Assembly (NCBI GenBank): GCA_958296295.1
Contig: OY282460.1
Span: 2,480,001 to 2,544,000, forward strand
DNA: 64,000 bases
Direction: 5' to 3'
Source: an uncultured Pseudomonadales bacterium
GTDB taxonomy: Bacteria > Pseudomonadota > Gammaproteobacteria > Pseudomonadales > Azotimanducaceae
Shown here: piece after piece, positions 50,827 through 60,005 of the stretch
Layout of the letters: the number at the start of each line of letters is the position of its first letter
How positions within the stretch are numbered: the stretch's first letter is position 1
Program-made: the position numbers and the translations under genes
The notes under the pieces: generated by a model
The model's input: only the letters and a program-made list of their open reading frames with translations
Databases searched by the model: none
Told to the model about the DNA's origin: nothing

Positions 50827-51483
50827 GTGCTGAAGAAGCTGCTCCGCGCCCGGTTCGGCCGCTCCGCCGAACCGGGCCGAACGCTCCAGGGCCCCGGCGA
50901 CCTCCAGGCCGGGGATCTGCTCACGTTCAAGCATCGGCTGTCGCTGCCGGCGGACGTGCAGGGGCAAACCTTCGAGGTCTCCAAGGTGGTTGCCTACCAG
51001 TACGAGGACGGCATCCACCCGCAGCTGACGCTGGACGGCGCGGAATCCGGTCGCGTGTACCTCGGCTTCAAGGACGGGGACGCCGCGGAGCTTTGCCTCT
51101 CCAAAGACGCGCCCCGCAAGGACGTGCTGCGCCTCTTCGACGAAGACGCCTTCGCCGCGCTTTGGGAGGACGATTTCGCGTCTCTCGACGTCTTGGAGAA
51201 GCCGAACGGCTACGACGGCTGGCTTGCGGAAAGCTACGCCCAAGTGAAAAAGTGGGTGGAAGGCTACTTCTACGATCGCGATTGCCGCGGCGAGACGCTC
51301 TCGGCCCGCCAAGACGACGACGGCGAGGAACTGCGCTACCACGAGTGCGAGGACGCCACCGGCCGCTTCGGCCTCACGGTGGAGGTGTGGGGCGATGGCG
51401 AGACGGACGTGTCGTTGGACGTCCACTGCCCGGCCGACGTCATCGACGCCATGTGGCCCGGCGAGGGCGCCGGCGATGGCTGA
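50827..51483 (+). CDS. Psp-cluster protein of unknown function
   Basis: 218 residues from GTG 50827, nine bases after the pspA-like stop. A basic N-terminus (MLKKLLRARFGRSAEPGR) is followed by a beta-rich, acidic body (GDLLTFKHRLSLPADVQGQT; VYLGFKDGDAAELCLS; YHECEDATGRFGLTVEV). No transmembrane helix is visible. Its position equals that of YjfK (DUF2491) in E. coli-like modules, but I do not see convincing sequence similarity and leave it unassigned. It overlaps the next gene by eight bases. Confidence 0.8.
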   Translation: MLKKLLRARFGRSAEPGRTLQGPGDLQAGDLLTFKHRLSLPADVQGQTFEVSKVVAYQYEDGIHPQLTLDGAESGRVYLGFKDGDAAELCLSKDAPRKDVLRLFDEDAFAALWEDDFASLDVLEKPNGYDGWLAESYAQVKKWVEGYFYDRDCRGETLSARQDDDGEELRYHECEDATGRFGLTVEVWGDGETDVSLDVHCPADVIDAMWPGEGAGDG

Positions 51484-51808
51484 CACCTCCCCGCGATTCC
51501 AAGCCGAGCGGCGGGCGCTCGGCAAGATCCAAGTACACTTGGAGTTTCAGCAGACGCTCTTGAGGCGTGTGCGGATGGCTGCGGCGGCGGACAACCTCAG
51601 CTATGCGGACTTCGTGCGCAAGGCGGTGGGTTTGCCCTGCGCCAAAATCCAGCGGCCGCGCATCAGCTTGTCGTTCAGCGAGCAGGACTTGGAGCGGCTC
51701 GCCCGGCGCTACGGCCAGCCGGCGGATCAGCCGAGCGTGTTGAAGCGCTGCGTCATGAACGAGATTCACCAACGTCTCGGCAACGCCCATGACGCGCCCA
51801 GTCTATGA
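51476..51808 (+). CDS. Tandem ribbon-helix-helix-like small protein
   Basis: A 110-residue protein from ATG 51476. It contains two units with a strand-helix-helix pattern: IQVHLEFQQTLLRRVRMAAA with NLSYADFVRKAV, and RISLSFSEQDLERLARRYG with SVLKRCVMNEIHQRL. Both look like ribbon-helix-helix DNA-binding modules. It is coupled to its neighbours at both ends (an 8-base overlap before, ATGA after). I infer that it could be the regulator binding the palindrome upstream of the cluster. Confidence 0.6.
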   Translation: MADTSPRFQAERRALGKIQVHLEFQQTLLRRVRMAAAADNLSYADFVRKAVGLPCAKIQRPRISLSFSEQDLERLARRYGQPADQPSVLKRCVMNEIHQRLGNAHDAPSL

Positions 51809-52917
51809 TCGCGCAGTGGTTCCGGCGCCGCCGGTATCTGCGCTTCACACGCAATGTCGCCGGCGCCATTCGGCGCCGACTGGTGGGCGTGGCCGCCATG
51901 TTCGTCGCGCTGTTCGTTGTTCACGTCGCCGCCATGGTGGCGTTCGAGGGCCTCTCCATCGGCGACGCGTTGTGGTTGTCCATCACCACCTCCACCACGG
52001 TCGGCTACGGCGACCTGTCCGCCGAAACCGCGGCCGGGCGGCTCGCCACCACCCTCTGCATGTACTTGTTCGGCATCTTCCTGCTGGCCCAAGCCGCCTC
52101 GGATGTGTTCGACTATCGCGCGTTGCGACGCGAGCGGCGTAAACGTGGTGAGTTCGAGTGGAGCAAAATGAAGGATCACCTCGTCATCATCAACGTCCCC
52201 GGCCAAGACGCCGACGCCTATCTGCACCGGCTCGTGGAGCATGTGCGCAAGACGCCGGCGCTGGCGGACATACCCGTCCAGCTGCTCACGCCAAACTACC
52301 CCGAAGGCCTGCCCCAGGGCTTGGTGGACTTGGGCACGACGCACTACACGGGCGTCGCGGAAAACTCGGCGAATCTCGCCGCCGCGAACGCCCACAAGGC
52401 GAGCCATGTGCTGGTTATCGCCGACGAGCCCTACGACTCGCGCTCGGACGCCCACACCTACGACATTCTCAGCCGCCTGCAGGCGTTGTCGCCGGGCGCC
52501 CGGGCAGACAGGGTTGTGGTCGCCGAGGTGGTGGACGACGACAACCGCGAGCGCATCCGCGGGGCCGGCGCCACGACGGTGATGCGGCCGCTGCGCGCCT
52601 ACCCTGAAATGGTGGTGCGCGCCCTGGCGGTGCCCGGCGCCGAAGAAGTGCTGGAGAACCTGTTCACCCACGAAGCGGACCGGCTGACGCGGTTCGACAC
52701 CCGCATCGACAACCTCGTCTGGGCGGAGGTGCTGGTGGCCTTCGTGCGCGCCGGCGCCGGCCTTCCATTGGGCTACCTGCGTGACGATGGCGGCGTCGAA
52801 ACCAATCCGTCGCCGAACGCCAAGTGCAGCGGCCAAGCCGTGATCGTGCTGCTGGACGAAACCCAAGAGCGGTCGCCCGAACTGGTGCGACAGGCGCTCG
52901 CGACCGCTGGCGCTTGA
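51805..52917 (+). CDS. K+ channel with TrkA-N/RCK-like domain
   Basis: A 370-residue ion channel of the two-TM type. The first helix is VGVAAMFVALFVVHVAAMVAF (about 27-47). The pore segment carries the selectivity filter TTVGYGD (64-70), and the second helix is LATTLCMYLFGIFLLAQAA. The cytoplasmic part resembles RCK/TrkA-N domains (HLVIINVPGQDADAYLHRLV, SHVLVIADEPYDSRSDAHTY), although the usual GxGxxG loop is not clear. It is the last gene of the Psp-type cluster. Coupling to PspA suggests a role in membrane-potential stress. Confidence 0.88.
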   Translation: MIAQWFRRRRYLRFTRNVAGAIRRRLVGVAAMFVALFVVHVAAMVAFEGLSIGDALWLSITTSTTVGYGDLSAETAAGRLATTLCMYLFGIFLLAQAASDVFDYRALRRERRKRGEFEWSKMKDHLVIINVPGQDADAYLHRLVEHVRKTPALADIPVQLLTPNYPEGLPQGLVDLGTTHYTGVAENSANLAAANAHKASHVLVIADEPYDSRSDAHTYDILSRLQALSPGARADRVVVAEVVDDDNRERIRGAGATTVMRPLRAYPEMVVRALAVPGAEEVLENLFTHEADRLTRFDTRIDNLVWAEVLVAFVRAGAGLPLGYLRDDGGVETNPSPNAKCSGQAVIVLLDETQERSPELVRQALATAGA

Positions 52918-53010
52918 AGTCGAGGCGGCCCGGCTGGCGCCGGATCGCAATCGCGACCATCGTTTTTGGTAGTCTTGCGCGTTCAACAAGCACACCAAGG
53001 GCTACTCCTT

Positions 53011-54156
53011 TTGAAAATCACATCGGTGAAGGCGTTTCCGGCCAGCCCCCCCAACATCCCGCGCAATTTCGTCTTCGTCAAAGTCGAGACGGACGAAGGC
53101 GTCAGCGGCTGGGGCGAAGCCACCTGCGGCCCGTTGGCCGCCGCGACGATGGTGGAGGAGTTCGGCAAGGTGATCACCGGCTGCGACCCCATGCGCATCG
53201 AGCAGCATTGGCAGACGCTCTACCACCACTTCCACGTGCGTGGCGGCGTCATTCAGATGTGCGCCATCAGCGGCATAGAGATCGCGCTTTGGGACATAAA
53301 AGGCCAAGCGTTGGGCGTGCCGGTGTACGAGCTGCTCGGCGGCGCCATGCGCGACCGCATTTGGACCTACGGGCGTTGGGACGGCCCGACGCCGGAGCGG
53401 GCGGTGCGCAACGCCATGAACCATGTGGAGCGCGGCCTCACCGCGCTCAAAGGGGATCCGTTCGAACACCGCGGCATATTCATCGACCGGCGATCCGAAG
53501 ATCTCGCCATCGAGAAGATGCGGGCTGTGCGCGAGGCGGTGGGCGACGACGTCGAACTGCTCGTGGAGGTGCATGGCCGGCTTTCGCCATCGGACGCGAT
53601 TCGGGTGGGAAACCGGCTGGAGCCGTACCGGCCGTTTTTTTACGAGGAGCCCATCCCGCCGCAAAACCTGGACGCCCTGAAGCGCGTTTCTGACAACGTG
53701 AACATTCCCATCGCCACCGGCGAACGGCTGCTCACGAAGTTCGACTTCGCCGAGCTCTTGCCGCTGCATGCCGTGGATCTCATCCAGCCGGACATGGTTC
53801 AAGTCGGCGGCATCTTGGAACTCAAGAAGATCGCCGCGATGGCCGAGGCGCACTATGTCGGCGTCCAGCCGCACAACTGCTACGGCCCCTTCGCCACCAT
53901 CGCGTCGCTGCACTCGGACGCCTGCATGCCCAATTTCCTCATCCAGGAAGGCGGCATTCATCCGTGGTACCAAGACGCGACGGTGGGCGATTTCCCGGTG
54001 CAGAACGAGGGCTATTTCCCGCTGCCGCCGGGCCCGGGCCTCGGCGTCGCCATGGACGAGCAGTGGCTGAAAGCGAACCCTTGGCAGGAGGACGCCCGGC
54101 CTTGGCGCCACCGGCAGGGAAACAACCCGTCGCGCCAAGACGTGGATTGGTCGTAA
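53011..54156 (+). CDS. Galactonate-dehydratase-like enolase-superfamily enzyme
   Basis: A 381-residue mandelate racemase/muconate lactonising enzyme homologue. The start is TTG 53011, giving MKITSVKAFPA as in relatives; AAGG lies about ten bases upstream. The pattern strongly resembles D-galactonate dehydratase (EVHGRLSPSDA, LEPYRPFFYEEPIP, PLHAVDLIQPDMVQVGGI, and a PGLGVAMDE then WRH tail). Metal-ligand positions are E186, E212 and E238, spaced 26 and 26 as in DgoD, with catalytic H188. The first ligand is Glu rather than the usual Asp. It probably dehydrates a sugar acid, but the exact substrate is unknown. Confidence 0.88.
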   Translation: MKITSVKAFPASPPNIPRNFVFVKVETDEGVSGWGEATCGPLAAATMVEEFGKVITGCDPMRIEQHWQTLYHHFHVRGGVIQMCAISGIEIALWDIKGQALGVPVYELLGGAMRDRIWTYGRWDGPTPERAVRNAMNHVERGLTALKGDPFEHRGIFIDRRSEDLAIEKMRAVREAVGDDVELLVEVHGRLSPSDAIRVGNRLEPYRPFFYEEPIPPQNLDALKRVSDNVNIPIATGERLLTKFDFAELLPLHAVDLIQPDMVQVGGILELKKIAAMAEAHYVGVQPHNCYGPFATIASLHSDACMPNFLIQEGGIHPWYQDATVGDFPVQNEGYFPLPPGPGLGVAMDEQWLKANPWQEDARPWRHRQGNNPSRQDVDWS

Positions 54157-54170
54157 GAGGTTCCAAAGAC

Positions 54171-54920
54171 ATGACAACCAAGACCTTCGCGGCACCGGAA
54201 GACGCCTACCACGAGTTCTTCCGTGCCGACAGCGCCAAGGACGCCGCCGGTTGGGCCGCGGTGATGAGCTATCCGCATGTGCGCGTATCCGCCGCCGGCC
54301 ATGTCGCGTACTACGAGACGCCCGCCGAGTACGCCGCCCGGGCCTCTTGGGCGGGACGGGAAGCCACCGGCTGGGTGCGCTCCAGAGGCGTCGAACCCAA
54401 GCGGCTGCACGAATCCGACGACAAAGTGCATCTTGCCGGCGGCTGGACTCGCTACAACGCCGACGACCAGCCCATCCTCAGCAATCGCGTCACCTATGTG
54501 CTCACCCGCTTGGGTGGTCGCTGGGGCATCCAAGCGCGGTTCGGCACGGACTCCTTCACCGAGGGCGAACGGGTGGACGCAACGGCCGCGGTCGGCGTGG
54601 TGAAGCGGCATCTGCAAGACTTGGCCAGTGGCAAAGCGCAGGCGGACATCTTCTGGCCGCCGCTGGTCGAAGCGGGCGTTGGACGGGTGGGTCGGTACGC
54701 GAACGTCGCCGAGGCCCGCGCCCGGCTCCTGGCCTCGCCGAGACCCGGCGTCATCGACGATGTCCACGCGGCCCAAGCCGGACGCGATGGCGTGGTCGTG
54801 GCGGCGGCTTGGACGGATGCCGGCCAAACGCGGACAGCAGCGGTCTTCCTGGTGGGTAGGCGCGACGGGGTCTGGCGAATCGCCGGGTTCTCGACGTTGC
54901 CGGCGCGTTCGTCCGAGTGA
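54171..54920 (+). CDS. NTF2/SnoaL-like protein, two repeats
   Basis: A 249-residue protein with two NTF2-like halves. The first opens EDAYHEFFRADSAKDAAGWA and ends LTRLGGRWGIQARF; the second opens TAAVGVVKRHLQDLASGKAQ and ends FLVGRRDGVWRIAGFS. There is no signal peptide and no firm catalytic motif. It lies 14 bases after the dehydratase gene with an AAGAGG ribosome site, so it is co-transcribed and may be an accessory isomerase, dehydratase or binding protein. Confidence 0.7.
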   Translation: MTTKTFAAPEDAYHEFFRADSAKDAAGWAAVMSYPHVRVSAAGHVAYYETPAEYAARASWAGREATGWVRSRGVEPKRLHESDDKVHLAGGWTRYNADDQPILSNRVTYVLTRLGGRWGIQARFGTDSFTEGERVDATAAVGVVKRHLQDLASGKAQADIFWPPLVEAGVGRVGRYANVAEARARLLASPRPGVIDDVHAAQAGRDGVVVAAAWTDAGQTRTAAVFLVGRRDGVWRIAGFSTLPARSSE

Positions 54921-54936
54921 CCGTCGGCCGCGTCCT

Positions 54937-56781
54937 TTAGGGACGGGCGCGGCGCGCTTTTTCGGCGTCGAACCACCAGCTGTCGATCACCCGCAAACTG
55001 CTTTGGGTTAGGTATTCGTAGCGGGCCACGGCCTCGTGCTCGGGCCGCCCGAATTTGTCCCAGTAGAGAAAACGCTCCGCGTCCGCGGCGCCGAGCGGGA
55101 TGTGGTAGAAGCCCCACAGCAACACCCGGTCCAAGGCGCGGCAAGCGGCGACCAGATCTTCGATCGTGCTCGCCCGCGTCGCCACTTCTATCAGCGCGTC
55201 GACGGCGGAATCGCGGATGCCGGCGCGATTTCCGCCACCGGGCATGTCCGCCGAGGCGGACCCGAAATAGTTGTGCAACTCGCCGATCGGCGGGTTCAGG
55301 ATCTCGTGGCTTCGAACGAAGGCCTCGAACTCGCGCCTGCGCAGAAAGTTCGTGGTGGCGACGGTGTCCATGACACGCACGCGGGCGTTGACGCCAAGGA
55401 GTCTCAGGGTGTCGACGTAGGGCAGCAGGAAACGCTGTTCGGCAGGATCATCCGTTAGCAGCTCGAGTTCGAACGGCGACCCGGCCGAGTTGACCAGCCG
55501 CCCCTCCCGCACCTGCCAGCCCGCTTCGGCGAGCAGGGAGCGGGCGCGCACCAAGGCGCTTCGATCAAATCCCACGCCGCTCGACACGGGCAGTTGAAAG
55601 GGCTCGGTGAAGACCCGCTCGGGGATCCGACCGCGCAGAGGCTCGAGCAATTCGCGCTCGGCGGCGGACGGCAGCCCGGTCGCGGCGAACATGGAATTGG
55701 CGAAATAGCTGGTGGCGCGCGTTTGCGAACCGTGGTGGAGCACCCGGTTCTGCCACTCGAAATCCAGCGCCAGCGTCAACGCCTCGCGCACGCGAACGTC
55801 TTGCAGCCTTTCCAGATCCGTGTTGAGGGTGATCGCCACATGCGGCCCGATGAACTTGCGCACGGCGCGGGTGTCCCGCAGCAGCTTGCCGGCCCGCGCC
55901 GCCGGCACGTCGTAGGACGAGGCCCAATGGCCAATGTCGCCCTCGAAATAGATGTCGATGAGTCCCTTGCGCAAACCTTCCCGCGCCACCGTGGCGTCGC
56001 GGTAGACGTCGTAGCGGATCTCGTCGAAGTTGAACCGGCCCTTGTTGATGGGAATGTCTCGCCCCCAGTAGTCTTCCACCCGCTCGAAACGCAGAAAGCC
56101 GCTGGCGAAATCCACCACCCGGTAGGGGCCGCTCGCGACCGGCGGCACGCGCGTGGGCGCGCTCGGATCCCGGCTGGCCCAATAGTGGGCCGGCCGGATG
56201 CGGAACCACATCAGCGCGATGAGGTTCGAGTTGGTGAACACGTTGCGGTGACGCACCACCAGCTCGCGAGCGTTGACGACCTCCACGGATTCGAGCCACG
56301 AATCGAAATAGACTCTGCCGTTAACGCTCGCCAGCACTTCGTCCATCGTGAATTTCACATCCCGCGTGGTCAACGGCACGCCGTCGTGCCAACGCGCTTG
56401 CGCGTGCAGGCGCAGATGCACGGTCTTCCGGTCCGGGGCGAGGGCGATGCCGTCCGCCAGCCAACCGTAGAGGCCCGATAGCTCGTCGCCGGTTCGAACC
56501 AGCAGCCTATCGTAGGTTTGGCCGAGCCCTGGGGCGTTCGGCACTCTGGCGCCCTGTTGCCCGGAGAAATTGTCGATGCGCATGACCGTCGAGAGCACCA
56601 GTCTGCCGCCCTTCGGCGCGTTCGGATTGGCGTATTCGAAATGCGTGAAGTCCGGCCCGTACTTCAGCGGGTGGAGCAGCGAAACGCCGTGCTGATAGTC
56701 GATCCGGCCGGCCTCGGAACCAGCAATCGTCCATGCCATCGCCGCGGCGGCGATGGCCAACACCTGCCTACGCCTGGTCAA
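54937..56781 (-). CDS. YejA-like peptide ABC-transporter binding protein
   Basis: A 614-residue family-5 solute-binding protein. The TTG start at 56781 gives a signal peptide (MTRRRQVLAIAAAAMAWTIAGSEA) and overlaps the upstream oxidoreductase gene by 14 bases. The mature start HGVSLLHPLKYGPDFTHFEY, then NPNAPKGG, is typical of the YejA branch. Later motifs such as LRLHAQARWHDGVPLTTRDV are standard for SBP_bac_5. No permease or ATPase genes are adjacent, so it must work with a transporter encoded elsewhere. It probably binds an oligopeptide or a modified small molecule. Confidence 0.87.
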   Translation of the reverse strand: MTRRRQVLAIAAAAMAWTIAGSEAGRIDYQHGVSLLHPLKYGPDFTHFEYANPNAPKGGRLVLSTVMRIDNFSGQQGARVPNAPGLGQTYDRLLVRTGDELSGLYGWLADGIALAPDRKTVHLRLHAQARWHDGVPLTTRDVKFTMDEVLASVNGRVYFDSWLESVEVVNARELVVRHRNVFTNSNLIALMWFRIRPAHYWASRDPSAPTRVPPVASGPYRVVDFASGFLRFERVEDYWGRDIPINKGRFNFDEIRYDVYRDATVAREGLRKGLIDIYFEGDIGHWASSYDVPAARAGKLLRDTRAVRKFIGPHVAITLNTDLERLQDVRVREALTLALDFEWQNRVLHHGSQTRATSYFANSMFAATGLPSAAERELLEPLRGRIPERVFTEPFQLPVSSGVGFDRSALVRARSLLAEAGWQVREGRLVNSAGSPFELELLTDDPAEQRFLLPYVDTLRLLGVNARVRVMDTVATTNFLRRREFEAFVRSHEILNPPIGELHNYFGSASADMPGGGNRAGIRDSAVDALIEVATRASTIEDLVAACRALDRVLLWGFYHIPLGAADAERFLYWDKFGRPEHEAVARYEYLTQSSLRVIDSWWFDAEKARRARP

Positions 56782-57988
56782 TGGCGCGCCCGAATTGATC
56801 CCTGTGGTCGTCGTGCAGCATTTTCTCGTAACTCGTAATGCCGTGAATGGGGAGTTCGACCGGTCGCATCCCCTGGATCGACGACTCGTAGGCGGCCATG
56901 CACATCTCCACATCCTTTCGCCCTCCCAGTCCGTACTCGGGCGGCTCGTCGTTCGCGGCGGCGTTGGCGATGCTCATGATCTCCTCGGCGTGGCCAACGC
57001 TCCAATCGTCGATGGCGCAGTCCGCGTACGGGTTCTCATAGGTGATCGGCGGATCCGTGTGTACGACGATCCGGTTCAGCACGTCCAAATCCCCGACGCG
57101 CCGGCGTTGAAACTCCACCGGGATGTCGCGCATTCCGCCCCCGACCATCACCCGCAGCGGCAGTTGCGGCCCGAAGGTGTCGTGGTCGAGGATGCGGCCT
57201 TGGGTTCCGGCGATCTGGCAGTACTTCACCGTCTCCTCGCCGAGGCGGGAAGTCTCGTAGACGCCGACGGCGCCGCTGTCGAAGTCGACCAAGGCGTGCC
57301 CCCAGTCCTCGTGGACGAACTCCGGGTCGGCGCGGTACTTCCGCAACGCCGCGACCATTCGCGTCGGCTCGCTGCCGGCGTAGATTCGCAGCTGCGAAAA
57401 CCGGTGCGCGCCCGTGTCCAGAAACACGCCGGAGTAGGAGGCGAACCGCGACACCGGCCGGCCGATGTTCTTCGGCTTGGCACCCGCCTCGAAGGACCGG
57501 AAGCGGCGGCCCTTGGGTTCCACGAAGTGGACGCGCACGATTTCGCCGAGAATGCCGGCGCCGAGAATCTTGGCGATGGCGCGCTGCTTCGGCATCCGAA
57601 AGTAGTTCTCGGCGACCTCGAAGTACACGCCGTTCCTTCGACAGGCGTCCACGATCACGTCGCAGCACGGCAACGTCACCGCCATCGGCTTTTCCACCAG
57701 CACATGGCGACCGTGCTCCGCCACCAGGCGCGCCACCGCGTGGTGCGAGGGATCCCCCGTCACGACGTCGACAGCCATGATGTCCTTGTGCCTGTCGAGC
57801 ATTTCTTCGACGTTCGCGTAATGCGGCAAGCCGTAGTCGCCGCCAACGCGGGCGGCAAGTTCTTGGTCGAGATCGCAAACCGCGACGAAGTCGATGCGGC
57901 CTCGTCTAGCCAATTCAGCGAGCGTGGGCAGATGCCAGCGCTGCGCCGGCCGTCCGCAGCCGACGATGGCGATCTTGGCGAGGGTCAC
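56768..57988 (-). CDS. Gfo/Idh/MocA-family oxidoreductase
   Basis: 406 residues from GTG 57988, which overlaps the upstream isomerase stop as GTGA. The nucleotide-binding segment is KIAIVGCGRPAQRWHLPTL. The E99-K-P motif (VLVEKPMAVTL) and a catalytic-type DTGAHRFSQLR segment follow. Members oxidise or reduce sugars, inositols or amino sugars using NAD(P). Its tight coupling to a sugar isomerase-like TIM barrel resembles inositol and keto-sugar pathways. Confidence 0.92.
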   Translation of the reverse strand: MTLAKIAIVGCGRPAQRWHLPTLAELARRGRIDFVAVCDLDQELAARVGGDYGLPHYANVEEMLDRHKDIMAVDVVTGDPSHHAVARLVAEHGRHVLVEKPMAVTLPCCDVIVDACRRNGVYFEVAENYFRMPKQRAIAKILGAGILGEIVRVHFVEPKGRRFRSFEAGAKPKNIGRPVSRFASYSGVFLDTGAHRFSQLRIYAGSEPTRMVAALRKYRADPEFVHEDWGHALVDFDSGAVGVYETSRLGEETVKYCQIAGTQGRILDHDTFGPQLPLRVMVGGGMRDIPVEFQRRRVGDLDVLNRIVVHTDPPITYENPYADCAIDDWSVGHAEEIMSIANAAANDEPPEYGLGGRKDVEMCMAAYESSIQGMRPVELPIHGITSYEKMLHDDHRDQFGRAIDQA

Positions 57989-58818
57989 CAGATCGATTCC
58001 GCGTGGCCGCGGAGCATCGCCACGCTGGCGTCCACCTGTTCCTCCGGGAGGCCATGCAGGATCACGGACACCTCGAAGGGCAAGGCGCAAAGCAGCGAAA
58101 CGTAGCGTCGGTAGTCCAACTTGCCGGCGCCCGCCGCAAGGTGTCCCGCGTCGCCATCGTGGTCGAGGTCCTTGGCGTGGGCGATGGCGATGTGGTCGCC
58201 GAGCAGGTCGAACGCCTCGTCCAGGATCTCCGTCATGCGCGGCAAATCGCCTTTGCCGAAGAGGTTGGAGGCGTCCATGACCACCTTGAGCGAGGGCGAG
58301 GCCAGCTCGTCGATCAACTGCCGACTGCGCTTGGCGTCGCTCGCTACGTTGTTGACTTCCGGCTCGAACGCCAGCGCGACGCCACTCCCCTCGGCGATGG
58401 GCAGCAGCTGCTCCAAGGTGTCTTTGAGTACCCGCCAAGCCTCGTCCGTGGTGTTGTCGGGATGATGCCGCCACATGCTTTGCGGGTGGCGGGAGCCCGT
58501 GCAAGTAGCGATCACGGACGTTCCGAGCGGCGTACACGCGGCGATCAACGTCGCCATCCGTTCGATACCTTGCCGGCGCTTGGCGGCGTCCGGGTGAACC
58601 ATGTTGATCGGCCCGCCGAGGGCCGCAATGGTCATGCCGCGCCGCTCCACCTCGCGGCGAATGCCGCCGCACGCATTCAGGTTCTCCGCCAGCGGCCCTT
58701 GCAGGTGCGCCGACGACAGGTTGAACTGGAGGTGGCGAATGCCGTGAGCAAGGATCGCGTCTAGAGTCTCGCCCAGCGAGGGGCGCGGAAAGTGGCCCGA
58801 CATGATGCCTATGCGCAT
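57985..58818 (-). CDS. Sugar phosphate isomerase/epimerase-like TIM barrel
   Basis: A 277-residue xylose-isomerase-like AP-endonuclease-2 family protein. The start MRIGIMSGHFPRPSLGETLD is typical. Likely metal ligands lie in ALAFEPEVNNV (Glu), VVMDASNLFG (Asp), IAIAHAKDLD (His) and VILHGL (His). Such enzymes isomerise or epimerise keto-sugars or inosose-type compounds. It forms an operon with the oxidoreductase and YejA-like genes and lies 46 bases after the PhyH gene. Confidence 0.88.
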   Translation of the reverse strand: MRIGIMSGHFPRPSLGETLDAILAHGIRHLQFNLSSAHLQGPLAENLNACGGIRREVERRGMTIAALGGPINMVHPDAAKRRQGIERMATLIAACTPLGTSVIATCTGSRHPQSMWRHHPDNTTDEAWRVLKDTLEQLLPIAEGSGVALAFEPEVNNVASDAKRSRQLIDELASPSLKVVMDASNLFGKGDLPRMTEILDEAFDLLGDHIAIAHAKDLDHDGDAGHLAAGAGKLDYRRYVSLLCALPFEVSVILHGLPEEQVDASVAMLRGHAESIW

Positions 58819-58864
58819 GGCCTAAGCGCCCGCCGTCACGCTCGTTGCCGGGCGACTCGTCCGG

Positions 58865-59932
58865 TCAAGCATTCGCGGCCATTAGCCGTCTCACTTCGCC
58901 TTGCTCCCGCGCGTTCAACCCGCCACACGCCGGGCTCGCCAGGAACTTCTCGTAGGCGAACGACGTTTCCCTTTTGCGCTTGACGCGACCGGCCAGCATC
59001 GCCTGCAACATGGCCGCGCGCTTGTGGTTGCTGCGATTGAAACCGGCCCGGTGCCACGTTCTGGCGTCGTACAGGATGATGCTGCCCGCCGGCGCCTCCA
59101 ACACGTCCGCGTCCGGCCCGGTGTACGGCAGGCCGTGGACTTCGCGATCGTAAGGCTCGCCTTCGTTGTTGGCGGGGTTCCAGTCGCTGGGCGGATCCGC
59201 GTCCACGGCGTGCGAGCCGAGCTTGAAGGCCGTGGCGCCGCGGAACTTGGTGAAGTCCGAGATGCACACGTTGCGTTGCACCGCGACCGGCGGCGCCGTG
59301 CGCTTGTACTCGCCGCCGTTGGCCGCGTTGTAGGGAAAGTCCGAGTGCCAGCGCTGCACCCGCCGCTTGCCGTCGTCCGGCGACAGCACCGCGAACCCCG
59401 GCGGGTGTCCGACGCGAACGTCCTGGGTGCCCATGTACTCGCGGATCAACCACAGCGACACCGGCTCGGCCACGGTCTTGCCCACCGAGGAGTGCAGGCT
59501 GATGCGCGGCACCGTGTCGTTGAACTCCAGATGCTCGTACGCGTCGGTGCAGGCCGCGCGCTGCAACTCGTCCACCGTTTCCGACGTCAGGATGCACGCC
59601 AGGCAAACCCAACCTTCCCGCCGCAGCGTGGCGAGGTATTCCGAAGGCAGCTTCTCAGGGCCTCTTGCGACGCGAAAGCTCTTCACCGAGAAGTTGGGGA
59701 TTCGCACGGCGTCGTTGGCGCCGCGGGGAAACACCTTGCCGGTGGCGACATGCCGGATGCCGCCGCGCACGCGATCCCAGATCACCCGGTCGTCCGCCTG
59801 CTCCGACAGCTCCAGCAGGCCCTCGCTGTTCATTGCCAGCATCTTGCCGTCCGCGGCCACCAGGAACCGGAAGTGCCGCTTTGGTCGCGGCACCTTGACC
59901 GCGCGCTCTTGGAAGCGCCCTTGTTCGCTCAT
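58865..59932 (-). CDS. Phytanoyl-CoA dioxygenase (PhyH)-family oxygenase
   Basis: A 355-residue Fe(II)/2-oxoglutarate oxygenase. The start is ATG 59932 (MSEQGRFQERAV), with GGAG upstream; a GTG/ATG extension exists but is less likely. The iron triad is H196-S-D198 (VQRWHSDFPYN) and H294 (RTWHRAGFNRSNHKR), with R300 or the following Arg binding 2-oxoglutarate. An N-terminal extension of about 100 residues (RHFRFLVAADGKMLAMNSEG) is not part of the core fold. Members hydroxylate small molecules; the substrate is unknown. It lies between the TonB receptor and the isomerase gene. Confidence 0.87.
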   Translation of the reverse strand: MSEQGRFQERAVKVPRPKRHFRFLVAADGKMLAMNSEGLLELSEQADDRVIWDRVRGGIRHVATGKVFPRGANDAVRIPNFSVKSFRVARGPEKLPSEYLATLRREGWVCLACILTSETVDELQRAACTDAYEHLEFNDTVPRISLHSSVGKTVAEPVSLWLIREYMGTQDVRVGHPPGFAVLSPDDGKRRVQRWHSDFPYNAANGGEYKRTAPPVAVQRNVCISDFTKFRGATAFKLGSHAVDADPPSDWNPANNEGEPYDREVHGLPYTGPDADVLEAPAGSIILYDARTWHRAGFNRSNHKRAAMLQAMLAGRVKRKRETSFAYEKFLASPACGGLNAREQGEVRRLMAANA

Positions 59933-60005
59933 CTCGATGCTCCGACGGTTTTCGTGTGCCCGCATCGGCCGTTGGCCCGAAGCCCTTGCCACTGCCGGCT
60001 TCCGG

